Assembly: GCF_004011695.2 (NCBI RefSeq)
Contig: NC_082423.1
Location: 930,001 to 994,000, forward strand
Direction of reading: 5' to 3'
Origin: Ascochyta rabiei
Lineage: Eukaryota; Ascomycota; Dothideomycetes; Pleosporales; Didymellaceae
Length of the DNA: 64,000 bases
In this document: positions 11,757-23,996 of the stretch, in pieces
Position numbering within the stretch: the first letter of the stretch is position 1
Layout: each line of letters starts with the position of its first letter
Program-made: the position numbers and the translations under genes
Notes under the pieces: model-generated
Databases searched by the model: none
Seen by the model: the letters and a program-made list of their open reading frames with translations, nothing else
Told to the model about the DNA's origin: nothing

Positions 11757-13402
11757 CGTGTGAGGTCGACTGTACAAAGAAGCGAAGTTGAGTGGGTGAC
11801 TGTTTCAGTTGAGTAGACGATAGTTCTTTGAGTCCTAACTCATCTTATACCAGTCCTTGTTGTCAACACACAGTTTCCTGCAATTTGGTCAAGGAAGGAA
11901 TTTAGACTCGTAACCACGCGAGCAAAAGCTACTTGCGCGGCCATTGCGTGTGTTTACAAGCCCAGAGCGATCTCGCTGAATGAGTCCTCCTTTTCATTCG
12001 CAGATGTGAGACGCGTTCGAGGATCAGCACCTCTTCACTGGCCAGGATCCGGAAATGGAGACGTACGGGTGCCGGGCCCATCTTGCTGGGATGATTGCCC
12101 TCCTTGAACCTCCCTTAACGAGCCTTCTTGCCCAGGCAAACTTGAGGAGCAAGTTCTTCTCCATCACCGGTGATTTTATCTTTTTCAAGATGTTTACGTA
12201 AATTTAACCATGCATTTCAAGGCGACTTCTACGCAGGCATTCTCATTCCCGAATCGAATCGAATCCACTAGAGCACAAGGCGACTTCTCTTGAGGGAAAA
12301 GACAGGCATTGGTTCCTACGCTTCATGCGGAAGATGCTGCATTAGAAACCGGAAATGCGCAGCTCTGCCAGGGATTTGGCAGATAATGAGTGGATACTCA
12401 AGCATACCATGTAAAGGTGGCGAAGATGCCAGGGAGTTGAGCGCGTTGTATATGTTTGTCGAAACGGCAGCTTTGCTAGGGTGCGCACTCGCCTTCCATC
12501 AACTTGCTAAGCCCGGAACTTGTGATAACTTACTATGCTCCTGCAGCATCCAGGGCTGCATTGTGCTTCAACCGCGACAGGCTTCTTGGTTCCTATCATC
12601 ACCACTACAAGAGCAACAGAGTGACAAAAGTACTCTCTAGTATTCGGAAGGGTGAGGCTAACAGCTTTCTTCCACTATGAGGTAACAGAATCCTCGAGCG
12701 TTGGCTTTTGAACCAGAGTGTTAAGTATACAGGTGCACTGTGTCACGATGTGCTTGGATGATACTTGAGCTACAGAGACTGCAGTTTCGTGAAAACACCC
12801 CTTGCAATTGCTTTCCACCCTGTTACCAGATTTGCTTGTTCCTAAGCCTGGCCCCTTTCCAAAACAGCCTTCAACCTTTAGATTCTTCTGTTTCTTAGCA
12901 CAATATTTAGGCGCTTTCCAAGTATGGAAAGTCGACAGGGCTGTCTGACAATATGTGACAGACAAACATAAGACATTCTTCAATACCGCGTGGTAGCTCC
13001 ATAACCTTACAACACTAATTGGCCCAGCGGCTATCTTCCTTGAGTCTTGAGTACGAACTGCCTCAGACCTCTAAGCGTTGCTCATCTATACCTATGGTAT
13101 GTGAGCTCTTCAACCCCATCGGTCATACTTTGAACGATTGACCTTACGATCTGTACGAGCGCCCAGAAAATGTGAATTGTTCACGTGCATTTCCTCGAGG
13201 CATGTGTTGTGTATTGGCCGCACGTGCCCGAAGTGGAAGTAAGCAAGGCAAGCGTAGCTCGTGGTAAGCGAGCGAACCAATCACAGAAAAACTTGGATGA
13301 CATCCAGGAGAACGGTTTTTTATCTGAGAGCCTCGCTGAGTCAGTGAATTGGAGATGAAAATCAAAGACGTTGTTGAAGGGGAGTGAAAACGATTTATGG
13401 TT
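11757..13402. other. Intergenic region, no supportable gene
   Basis: About 1.6 kb. A short direct repeat (AAGGCGACTTCT near 12219 and again near 12278, each followed by GCAGGCATT or GACAGGCATTGG) is visible. ORFs on either strand look random. Confidence 0.45.
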
Positions 13403-13877
13403 TCAAATATACTGGATGCGCTGAGCAAAAAAGCACCGTCGCAGCGAATGCAACGATAAACATTTCAAGCCACCCTGATCCGCCATATACTCACGGTATC
13501 ATGAGTGACATGATACTCACTCCTCCATCAAGAACCTTCATACACTGGTCCAAAGGCGTCTCTTTTTTCGCTTCTTGAACGAGCCCCATCTTCATATGCG
13601 CTTTTGCACCTCCTTCCAATCCAGCTGCGAGTCCGCCAAGGAGGACTTGGCTTTGTAAAGAGGGCGAAGAGTATATAGGCCGTTGGATCATTTCCTCAGG
13701 TTGAGCAGTCGCAAAATAAGTAACTCCAGTTGGTGCCCGGAGCGGTGCTGATAGAAAAGTTGGATTTACGGCGATGTAGCCAGGATGGTCGGCTAACAGT
13801 GGACGTGGTTGATTTATCGCTTGCTGTGATTCTTCTCGTGTCTTGGTGGCCTGAGTAGTGCGTGTGCGTGTAGCCAT
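13403..13877 (-). CDS. Small hypothetical protein, two exons
   Basis: Exon 1 13877-13521, a strong GTGAGT donor, intron 13520-13421 ending TTTTTTGCTCAG, and a five-codon last exon 13420-13403, giving 124 aa. A second GTGAGT 22 nt further on could instead splice to the same acceptor and add about 95 residues ending at 13144, but that tail looks random. The protein has an N-terminal Thr/Arg-rich stretch (MATRTRTTQATKTREE) then a Gly-rich helical patch LLGGLAAGLEGGAKAHMKMG and a conserved-looking PLDQCMKVLDGG end. I do not recognise the family. The upstream region 13878-14100 would be its promoter. Moderate confidence that it is a gene, none about function. Confidence 0.4.
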
Positions 13878-14185
13878 GATGGCTTTCTAGTGCGTGATGA
13901 TAGAAGCTGCTAAAGGTAGCGGCTGGAGTAGAAAATATGTGAAAGTACAATTTAGTGATCTTCCAATGCTGGAGGAAAGACTCGTGCATTTATGTTCAAG
14001 AAAGGTGGGAAGCCACAACATGGTGCTACAGCAACTAGCTGATACCGAATGGAGGTGGTTAGGTGGCTATGGCATCATAGAGCTCAGCTACTAATACGCC
14101 GCGCTCTAGTCTCATCCACAATTCCGTCGCACATCGTTCGAGCCCCTCAAGCTGATCTAGTTGTATACAAAGTTCGCTGCACACC

Positions 14186-14255
14186 GTTCGCAGTTCGCAG
14201 TTCGCAGTTCGCAGTTCGCAGTTCGCAGTTCGCAGTTCGCAGTTCGCAGTTCGCG
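14186..14255. repeat. Heptanucleotide microsatellite (GTTCGCA)
   Basis: Nine perfect GTTCGCA units (14186-14248) plus one imperfect unit. Because 7 is not a multiple of 3, any frame through it cycles through FAVRSSQ-like peptides; no gene is implied. Confidence 0.95.
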
Positions 14256-14659
14256 ATTGACAGTTCGGAGCATGCCACGAGATGTGTGATGATGGGACCT
14301 CAGCCGCACCATGGCGTCCAACCAGCGTCACGATTCGCAACGGCTAGAATTTTGAGACTGAGCTCGCTCCGTCCAGACCCGAAGCATGCAAGTGGCTTTC
14401 TAGAGCGTTTTCGATTGGAGATTGTCCTGCATAGGCTTGACAATAAAGCTTGCACTGTCAGACTTTAGTACTGTCTCTTCGATAGCAAATGCATGAGGCT
14501 GTCAAGCCATATTGCACCTTGTGTCTGTAGGGGTTCCGCCATGTGGAACAGAACCGCATTGTACGAGCGGCTTCCGATACAAATAGCACCAAGTGTCCAC
14601 CGAGATTCGACATCCTCAAGAACACGCCCGACCATTGAACCTTCTTCTCTTCATCGAAT

Positions 14660-15868
14660 ATGCCTGCAACAATCATCACATTTGCCATGGCTCAGGCCGC
14701 TTGTACCGCAGTTAGTGGTGGGATCAACTCCTATCTCAAAGCTCCTGCTCGAGCATCTTTCGCCGAGCCGTCGGGTCAGGAGACGCTGTGGGACGAGGAC
14801 AATTGGGCGCGCATCATGGACCTGAAAGACGTTCTGTGTTTGGTACGACCCTTCATCATTGCGTCTCAAAACCTTGACCTCGACACAATTGAGCGAGCCA
14901 CGACTTCTTCAATCAAAGGTTCGGGCCGACGACTTGGGACTCCTGGACCTCCAGCGTACAGCAGCTCAGACATGCCAGCAGACCCTGAAGCATGGCTCAG
15001 CCAACAGGCATATTGTATTGGTCAAGCCACTATGCATTTCGTCGAGATGCTCAATGTTACTGCCGCCGGACCTTCTGGCTCCTCTCCACGAGCATGGAAC
15101 CTTAACGTCACAGCAGCCGAGGAGGTCGGATTAGAAGTGCTGTCTCTCTACTGCGAAACAACACAGACAATGTCAGACGCACCCTCTGGCACATTCCTAG
15201 CCGTGGCACGGTCAGAGATGCGCTTTCATGACGCCCAACTTCTAAAGGTTGCACAGAGCCACTTCAAGGCCGTAGAATTTGGTCACACGTATCTTTTGCG
15301 CCTTCCATCCGAGCGACGCTGTTTGGCAATCTCAGAGAATTTGGTCGCACAGAGCAAGGTCGTCAAGAGGACCATGAAGGGTGCTGGCATTGTAGCGTCT
15401 GCGATAGCTGGTCCGATTGGTATGGCATTTGTGGGCGGATCGATTGCAGCTCGTCATTACTGGAAAAATTCCAAGGCAGCAAGTGCGGCTCGTAAACCCG
15501 TGGCGAGAGCTGGCGAACCAGGGACGAGGCTCTCTTTCGTTCCCGCGTCAAGATTTGAGAAGGAAAACTGCAACAATGAACTTCGCTACGGCATGTTGAT
15601 TAATATCGTCGAGCAGGGGGGGGACAGCAGCAATGGATTAAGGGTCTCTGCAGACGGTGTACAGCTTGCTGAGATTCGCATCGTCCATTGCGAGGAACGG
15701 CATCGAAATCAAAGTCAAGGCCGCGCAATTTGTATCCGTGACAGGGTCTTGTTGAAAGAAGAGGGCACCGGTAGACTTCTTGGCAGAAAGAAGGTTGCGG
15801 AGGAGACTTGGGAGGTTGGATTCGGCATCTCTGACGATAACGCGTGGGTAGTGAGTCCTCCTGTCTAG
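14660..15868 (+). CDS. Hypothetical fungal protein with a Gly/Ala-rich hydrophobic segment
   Basis: Single-exon ORF of 402 aa beginning MPATIITFAMAQAACTAVSG. The N-terminal two thirds look globular and mixed alpha-helical. A hydrophobic Gly/Ala-rich stretch around residues 240-263 (GAGIVASAIAGPIGMAFVGG) could be a membrane-inserting or glycine-zipper helix, followed by a basic linker and a C-terminal beta-rich part ending WEVGFGISDDNAWVVSPPV. I do not recognise a named domain. Glycine-zipper helices occur in pore-forming and membrane-associated fungal proteins, but that is only a resemblance. The start is the first in-frame ATG with a clean upstream region. It sits immediately left of the transposon nest, with about 400 bp between stop and nest. 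Confidence 0.7.
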   Translation: MPATIITFAMAQAACTAVSGGINSYLKAPARASFAEPSGQETLWDEDNWARIMDLKDVLCLVRPFIIASQNLDLDTIERATTSSIKGSGRRLGTPGPPAYSSSDMPADPEAWLSQQAYCIGQATMHFVEMLNVTAAGPSGSSPRAWNLNVTAAEEVGLEVLSLYCETTQTMSDAPSGTFLAVARSEMRFHDAQLLKVAQSHFKAVEFGHTYLLRLPSERRCLAISENLVAQSKVVKRTMKGAGIVASAIAGPIGMAFVGGSIAARHYWKNSKAASAARKPVARAGEPGTRLSFVPASRFEKENCNNELRYGMLINIVEQGGDSSNGLRVSADGVQLAEIRIVHCEERHRNQSQGRAICIRDRVLLKEEGTGRLLGRKKVAEETWEVGFGISDDNAWVVSPPV

Positions 15869-16266
15869 TCTATTGAGTCAACACGATGTGTTTTGAAATC
15901 GAGGTTTTTCTTATCCATAAATCTGTATAAAAAACGGATCAAGGATCTAGTTCTCAATGAAAATTTTGTTGGCCGCGGTGCCACCAATCCGCGCAGTGCT
16001 AACGCATGACCTATTCGTAAAGTCTTACAATGCCAGTGTGCGTAGGAACGGCTCTTCATCGATCACGCGTTCGGTGGACCCACACTCACACACTTGACCC
16101 CTGGCTAGAAGTACTGCAGCTCTCATGTCCCAGAGAACAGCTTCTAAACAACCAGATGGCTAGCACAGCAAGACCAATAAACAGCCAATATAACAGTCGC
16201 ACCGACAGCTGCAATTCGAAACATCAGAGTCTGTGCTTCCTGCCTTTGCACTTTCAAACTACCGTA
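15869..16266. other. Short intergenic segment
   Basis: Ordinary composition, falling to AT-rich from about 16260 where the transposon nest begins. No gene seen. Confidence 0.5.
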
Positions 16267-17330
16267 TAGTACGAAGAAGTTCGTTTTTTTTAGTCAATTA
16301 TTCGCGTGGAACATTAAAAATCAGCTAATCCTCACCGAATCATACCCTACAAATAGTAGAATAACAACAGTATAACGTAGTTATATCTTATAAGACCTAG
16401 CTATCTTGTAAAGAAATACTTCTTTAAAAAAGTTATATAGGAATATTCTTTTATTTTAACGTACTCTACAGGTGAGCGGATCGAACAGGTAAGCGGATTA
16501 CTCCGCCAAAACCACACTAAACCTCTACCCTATTATAGCTTGCATTAGCCTACTTTAGCCTTATATACAGTAGTGTAGGATATAATATTATTTAGAAATA
16601 TCTTCTATAGCCTTCTTATATATACGTAAGTTATATCTAATATTATAGTACTTTGTACAGCATCTTTAGGTTACTTCCCCTCTTTTAGTGCGTACTTGCT
16701 TCTTTACCTTCTTACTATTACTACGCGCCCTAAACTTAGTTAGAGTAGTTAATTAAAGGCCTTCCTTAGCTGTTAGGACCCCCTCTTCCTATAACTACTT
16801 TCTTTTATTTAATTTATGTTATATAGCAGCCTTATTTGCTGTTTAAAGCCTAGTAATCTCCTTTTTAGCTAATACTAGCTTATACGCAATAATAGCTGTG
16901 CCTTTAGTAAGCTTTTTAAAGGCCTTAACTATTAAAGTTAGTAAGCTGCTTGCATGCCTTTAAATCCTCTTTTAAACTAGCGTTAATTATAATCCTAATT
17001 GCAGGGTATTACTTAGGGTTTAGGACTACTAGGGAGCATCTTCTACAGAAGGTAGCAGTAGGGTACGTAGGCAGATATTAAGACCTATTATAACCTGTTC
17101 TAGGTTAAAGGGGACTATTCTAGCGCCTTAAAAGCCTCCTTAGATATTACTAGAAGTAAATGTCTCCTTATAGGCGCCTATAAAGTATAGTTAGAACTTA
17201 GTTTTAGTAATATAAGTAATATAGTTATATATAAGATCCTTAGCTTAGCGCCTATACGCCTTCTTTAAAGGGGCAAAATAGCCTATATCTAGTAGCTGTA
17301 AAAGGTGTAATAAGTACAGTGGTAAAAGGG

Positions 17331-17572
17331 TAGAGGTTGGGTAGGGGTAGGGTACATTAGGTGATGTACCCCTACCGTACCCTACCCCTACCTACGCTAA
17401 TTCTATGCTAAGAGGGTAGGGGTAGGGTAGGGTCTATATAGGGTAGGGGTAGGGGTAGAGTAGAGTCTACATAGGGTAGGGGTAGGGGTAGGGTAGGGTC
17501 TATATAGGGTAGGGGTAGGGGTAGGGTAGGGTCTACATAGGGTAGAGGTAGGGGTTAGGTACATTACATAAC
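17331..17572. repeat. Left subterminal GGGGTAGGG array of the hAT element
   Basis: Irregular repeats of GGTAGGGGTAGGG punctuated by TCTATATA or TCTACATA spacers, in units of about 43-45 bp, with a short inverted patch at about 17345-17395. Subterminal repeats are transposase-binding sites in hAT elements (known for the family). Confidence 0.85.
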
Positions 17573-18539
17573 TACACATCTATCCTGTTAAAGCCTTTTT
17601 TATTTAAATACTTTAGTTGTTAAGCTTTAAATATTATTACAGATAATTATTACATATAGGTGTATTTATTTATTAGCAGTATATATTATATAAATATTCT
17701 ATAAAACCCTAGTTCTCTCTTTTTCTTCTCTTATAATATATAATTATTTAGTAGGGGGCACTAATAAGCCTCTAGTAGTATTACTTTGTAAGAGCTACAT
17801 CCTTTACCTAAATAGTAACTTACTTTACATAGATAGCATTTATGTTTACATCTTTAAATATTAGTTTTATGTTCTTCTGTAAGAAACTAACACATACCTT
17901 TAAAGACACTAATAAGGAAAGACTTAGCAGACTCCTAAAGAGCCTCTAGAGCGCTAGCCTAGAACTAAAGATTATTCCTTAGTTAAAGAGCAACTTCCTA
18001 AACTACGCGTAAGAATAGCATCTTAGGTATTAATAATTTAGTTAACTTCTAGTATTAACAGATATTACGCAGTGCAACTACTACCTTAGTATTAGTTATT
18101 AAATATAATAATAGAATATAATAACATACTGCTAGCCTTAAAACAGTACCTGCGCTTTAGTAGCAGAGCAGGCGCCTTGTAGGCAGACTTGGCTGCTAAG
18201 GGCTTCCTTACCAGCATGCCGCTAGTTACAGCTAATCCTTAGCTTAGGACAGCCTTATTTCTGCAACCTCTAGCTATATTAGCAATTAGGTAGTTAGCTG
18301 TAATAGTTAGCTGTAATAGTATGCTGTAGTAGAAGGCTGTAATAGTAGGCTGTAGTAGTAGGCTGTAAAAACAAGTGTAATAGCAGGTGTAAAAGCTTAC
18401 AGGCTGTAATAGCTGTAATAGTAGGCTGTAATATTATAGTACGCCTAGGTTACACAGCAAAATTGTAGTAGTATAGCTGTTATAATAGTGTAGTATTATA
18501 GTGTAAAAGGTAATAGTAGAGTTTGTTAATAGGTTAGTG

Positions 18540-19320
18540 TAATAACGTGTGCAGAGGTCTGTACACTGCTAAAGTTTAGGCTACTGTCTAATGTAAGAAA
18601 ATTAGAATCTGTAGCTAGTAGAAAGTTATTATAACTATTATACACTAGTATAACTGTAATAAAAGCTTATAATAACTTACAGGTAATATAAATACGCTAA
18701 GCACATTCTTTTAGCCTAGGCTACGTCTAATTCTAATTTAATTTAATATTAAAAGACGCGTTGCAAATGTTTCCTATTACTTTAGCGCTAGCGTTTGTTG
18801 TTTAAGCGCTAGTAGAGGCTGCGGCCTAGCGCAAGAAAACTAAAATCTATTATAAGTAGGGGATTATTATAACTATAATGCACAAACAGTTATATAATAA
18901 AAAACTGTAATAACTTATTAATAGTATAAATACGCTAAGCATATTCTTTTAGCCCAGGCTACGTCTAATTCTAATTTAATTTAATATTATAAGACGTGTT
19001 ATAAATGTTTCCTATTGCTTTAGCACTAGCGTTTGTTGTTTAAGCGCTAGTAGAGGCTGCTGCCTAGCGCAAGAAAACTAAAATCTATTACAAGTAGGGA
19101 TTATTACAACTATAATACACAAATAGTTATATAATACTAAACTATAATAACCTACAGATTTTATATATTTGCTAAGCATATTTTTTTAACATAGGTTGCA
19201 CCTAGCTCTAAGCTGTTTTAATATTATTAGAAGGGGTTTTAATGTTTTTTATTGCAACAGCGCTAGCGTTTATTGCTTTTGCGCTAGCAAAACTAGGACA
19301 GGTTAAGCACAGACTAGCTG
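18540..19320. repeat. About 237-bp tandem repeat inside the hAT element
   Basis: The motif TACGCTAAGC recurs at 18693 and 18931 and degenerates as TTTGCTAAGC near 19168, each followed by TTCTTTTAGCC-like and GCGCTAGCGTTTGTTG-like blocks. Three copies diverge mainly by RIP-type transitions. A looser CTGTAATAGTAGG repeat precedes it at about 18290-18440. Confidence 0.75.
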
Positions 19321-19559
19321 CTAAAAAGCTTACTACCGCCCTACTCTTCTATAACACCTTCTACATCTATAATACCTTCTATTTATATAATACTACATGT
19401 TATTACTACCTCCTATTATAGTTAGCATAATTAATCTTAACGCTAATAATATTAAGAAGGAGGAGAAGGAAGATATGCTACCCTTTACTAGCACTACAGG
19501 TACTAGTATACTAGCTAGCTTTACCGCTAAGGAGTAGGATTAACTAAATAAGGTAGTTA

Positions 19560-20310
19560 TTATAGCCTGTTAAAACAGTTAGTGCTAATAATACTAGGGT
19601 TTCTATTTAAGAGACTATAAGATTAATTAAGTCCTTAATTCTTATAGTTAGATTAGGGCTGCAGGCTAAAAGACTAGCACAAAAGTCTTATTTAAGGGAG
19701 AGCTCAGCGACAGTATCCGCGCAGTTTAACAAAGAAATTAAGCTACCTTGCGTAGCAAAGAGAAGGAGATTATTAATAAGGCAAAGGCTGCTAATTGTGC
19801 AGCAAAATACCAGCCTAGGCTAAAGTTAGGTTAAGAACAGTCTTATGCTTTAGCAGATCTTAATATTTAACCTGTAATAGTAGCCTAGACTAAAGAAGAT
19901 GTAGATTAGCAACGCTTTAAGTTATCTGCTAGTAGTTAGTTATTACAGCTTCTTATTACAAACATTTACTAACTAAGAACAGCTAAGTAGCTTAAAAACA
20001 AGCTTAAGACTGTTTATAAGAAGTAAGATAATCTTAAGCATAAAATAGATCTTTGCGCACACTAACAGGCCCTTAGAAAGCATGCAGAACTTGCTTAAGA
20101 CAGTTCTACTACTAGTTAGACTACTGTAGGCTAAGGTAACAAACAGCTCTTTTCTAATAGCAGCGTTGTTAAGAAACTGCTCCGCTAAGAGTATTAGTAA
20201 GGTCTTTAAAAACTTAAAGATAACACCTTTAAGAGCAAGAAGGAGAAGGAAGAATAGGAGGCCTTCTGTAATAATATGTTACCTAAGAGCATAGTAGTTA
20301 TAACTAATAA
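19560..20310 (+). pseudogene. Second ORF relic within the hAT element, Lys/Glu-rich
   Basis: In one plus-strand frame a charged peptide can be read between stops (for example ELSDSIRAV, KEKEIINKAKAANCAAKYQP, KEKEE). Most stops are TAG or TAA at sites where CAG, CAA or TGG would fit, as expected after RIP. The composition suggests a coiled-coil protein distinct from the transposase. Whether it is captured host sequence, a second element gene or an accident cannot be settled by eye. Confidence 0.3.
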
Positions 20311-21539
20311 TACCTAGCTATAAGTTATTACATTATATTATTACATACACTTACTAATTACTGTAGTTAAACTAAACCTCTGTCTCTCTTAGATAAGATT
20401 AGTTAGGATACTAAGCTTGTTAGCTATCGCCTATTTATTCTAGCACCTAACAATAATAAGTGTAAGGAGGAGATTAAAGAGTCTAATTCTAAGCTAGAGG
20501 AGTACTATTAATCTATGCCAAATGTGTATAAGACTAATAAGCAATTTTACAAGTTATTAGCTAAAAAAGATATAGAGGAATTAGGATCTAAAGGATCTAA
20601 CAATAATAATAAGATAGATCTAGATTAGATATAGAGCTAATGTTTTAGCTTAAAATAACAGCTAATTAATACATACATAGCCTCTTTCGCAAGATCTACT
20701 AATTTCTGTTTAATTTATTATTTTGTATCTCTACCTAATTAGAAACTCGCTTAAGATATCTAAGCTAACCCTAAAAAAATAGTAAAATAACTAGTTCCTA
20801 GCACTAAATATAACAATCTTGCTGTTAGGGCTTAGGCTTGCCCTAGGCAGTTTGTTAAAAGGTTTTTCTATTATCCTATTGCCTTAGGATTAAATATCTA
20901 TATTTGTTACGTCTACATATAACATGTATGTTATTACTACTAGTAGACACACCTTCTACTCTACCTAAGCTTCTTTTATCTCTTACTTTCTCTGCTACAC
21001 AACTTGTTAAAGGGGCGTTTCTAAAACAATTATATCTTATTAAACAGCCAGTATCCCTAGACCCTAATACTAGCAATAGTAAGGCAACTATTATAGCATA
21101 GGATTAGTAGTAGACAACTATATTTTAGGGAAGCAATCCTGCTTCTAAAAAGCTATATTAGGATGCACTAACTTGCTTAGGCTAGATCTAGAGTAGATAT
21201 AGCAAAGTCTCTTAGGTATAAGATAGCTATCTATACGTATACTGTTATAACTATAGGTTAGTTCTTTAGCACCTAGTTATAAAAGGCTGTAGGACTAAGT
21301 ATCTTATCTAACACCTTAGTTTACAAGCCTGCAGACAAATTAAGAATCCTGCTTATGCTTTGTTAAACCTCCTATTATATCTACACACTGCCCGCCAGCA
21401 AAACAAAAACTAGTTTTCTTCTAATCCTGCATACTCTGCTTTAGCTTTTAAAACAGAGCTTATGTAATTAGTTATTAATAACAACCTCTTATTTTAAACA
21501 ATTAAACAGCTGTTATTCTAACAATTTATCTACTTCCTA

Positions 21540-23640
21540 AGGGTAGAAGCTGTAATAACTACCTATTATAAATTTAGCCAGATGTTCTAGAGCCAATTTA
21601 AGGCTGCTGAACACGCTCTTCTCTAGGATCTTAGTTCTAGTACTAAATTGTCTATAGTATTAGATGCCTAGACTGCAAGTAATTACCTTAGCTTTCTAGC
21701 TATTAAAGGTTACTATATAAATAAGAGCTAGAAATTATAAGAAGTCCTCTTAGACTTTATTCCTATACGTAGAAAATATACAGGATCCTCTATAGCATAG
21801 CAAGTTCTTTAACTTCTTTAGGAAACTAAAACTATAAAACAACTGCTTGCTATTACTTACAATAATGCTAGTAATAACAGTGCATTATTACAGACCTTAG
21901 AGAGGTTACTACAGTAGAATAACATTACTTAGAATAGTAGAGAGAACACTATTTCTTATCTTGCATATATAATTAACCTTGTTATATAAGACATTATTTA
22001 CTATCTCTAACTTAAGGCATTACTAGAACTAGAGCATGCATAAAGACTGCAGCAACGCTATATTAGGGGTATTAAAAACAGCATGTCTGTTCTAAACTCT
22101 CTTTAGAAGGTAGAAATTATTTATTATATTATTTTATTATATACTAAGTGTAACACAGATCTAAGCTCTCTATATTGTAATAGATTTATTACTATAACAA
22201 TTTAAAAGGTTTCTTGCACTATAGAGTACTATTTTAGTAAATAATTAACTATTAGTTATATAAGATATTAGGACTAGGTAGAACTCTACCTACAGTATGT
22301 GTAAGCATGCACTAAAGCTTTAGGTCTACATTAACAAATAGTTAGAGCAAGAAATTACACTAAAGGCACTAAGCTGTAGAGAAGGTGCTTCTATATATAA
22401 CAAGGTAGCAGAAGCTGATTTTAAAGATCTTAAGAAACTTTAACTAGCAGCAACTAAGTAGCAGCACCTGCAGGCTGTTACAATAATACTACAGTAATTT
22501 AAGAAGGCATCTAGTACCCTTAGCAAGACTTATAAGCCCCTTATCTAGCATATCTAGCTAATATACAACCAGCTATTTAATTTCTTAGATTAGATAACTA
22601 AAGAGCTTAGCAATAACCTAGGTTAGGCTAATAACTTAGAATAGCTAGAAGTTGTGAAAGCAGCTGCGTAAAAGGGTTATGTTAAGCTGTCTAAATACTA
22701 TTTAAAAACAGAGGATAGTTATAGGATCTTGTTTAACTATACAACTATTTTAGATCTAAGCTAGAAGCTTACTGTGTATAAGGTAATATTATTACAGCAG
22801 TTTATTATATACTATTACTAACTACGTTATAAGGATAATACCTAGGAAGTTTAAGATAAGCACATGTACTTAGAGCAATTCTTACAATACCTAGATTGTT
22901 ATAATAACAATAATTTAGGTTGCTCTACATAAGTACCTTACAACCCTATTTAACAGTTAGTAGAAGATAATTAGTTCTAAAAACCTGCAACATTAGTCTA
23001 GTAACCTAATAGGAGCTTCTTATCCTATAGTTAGAGTTTAAACCTGTCTAATAATAACAAGGAGGTGGCTTACACCTGCTAAGAGGGAGAGGCCTATCTT
23101 AGTACCCCTTGCATACAACAGAGAGATAGATTTAATCTACTAGACTAGTAGAAGGCTAACGCTGTAACTTATCTATAACTTACTTATGTAGTAAAAGATA
23201 TACTTACAGTACTAATAATAGAAGTTAGAGTTACACAGGTGTTTAACACAGCTAGGGATGTAATTAGGGACTAACAGCATAGGTTATCTGCTACTACAAT
23301 ACGCTAGATTATAATTCTAAAGGATTCTTTTACTTTAGCACAGATATAAGAAGGGGAGGAGGCAGCTTTAGATAAGCTAGATAATCTCTTTAAGCTACTA
23401 GCTTGTCCTAGTCTAGAAACAGAGGTTATAGAAGAAGAGTAACACAGTAGTAGTACTAAAGAAACTAGTCTATTAACTCTATCTTAGTAAGAACAGCAGC
23501 TATAAAAGAGAGTAAGGCTACTATAGTATTAGGATACATAGTTCTATAATAAATAGCTGTTATAAATAGAGAAACTCCTAGAATTCTATCCTCTATTTAT
23601 ATCTTTTAAAATTAAGTTCTTTATGTATACAGCATTTCTA
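21540..23640 (+). pseudogene. hAT-family transposase relic
   Basis: Between stops the plus strand spells hAT landmarks: an RNase-H-fold segment LSIVLDA then stop then TASNYLSFLAIKGYY (the stop TAG lies where the family has Trp), followed by LLAITYNNASNNSALL, corresponding to the ITxDNASN motif with Asp replaced by Asn (GAC to AAT). At about 23090-23340 come CIQQRDRFNLLD and VFNTARDVIRD, corresponding to the C-terminal dimerisation region. The changes are what RIP produces; the gene is dead. Confidence 0.85.
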
Positions 23641-23696
23641 AGTAGTATAATATTAAGTATATTATCTGTAGTATTATAGAAGATTAGGTAACTTTA

Positions 23697-23996
23697 ACCT
23701 ACCCTACCCTACCCCTACCTAACCCCTACCTAACCCCTACCTAACCCCTACCTAACCCCTACCTAACCCCTACCTAACCCTACCCTACCTAACCTCTACT
23801 CCTACCCCTAGTCTGTGCAGACTATACCCTACCCCTACCCTACGCTAGAGGTACCCCTACCCTACCCCTACCTAACATCCGTGCAGACCCTACCCTACCC
23901 CTACCCTATGTAGACCCTACCCCTACCCTACCCCTACCTAACGTCCGTGCGGACTGTACCCAACCCCTACCCAACCCTAGGGTACCCCCTACCCTT
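23697..23996. repeat. Right subterminal CCCCTACCC array of the hAT element
   Basis: Six tandem CCTAACCCCTA units (about 23723-23785), then CCCTACCCCTAC repeats alternating with GTCCGTGCGGAC- and CTGTGCAG-like spacers. It is the inverse-orientation counterpart of the left array and is not a telomere, because it lies internal to a defined transposon end. Confidence 0.85.

Noticed and set aside
17331..17572. CRISPR-like array
   Set aside because: Repeat units are G-rich and irregular with near-identical spacers, in a eukaryotic genome; no cas-like genes.
23697..23996. Telomere or interstitial telomeric repeat
   Set aside because: The CCTAACCCC-like units lie just inside the terminal repeat of a hAT element with a clear 8-bp target duplication, and a matching inverse array lies at the other end. 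They are subterminal transposon repeats.
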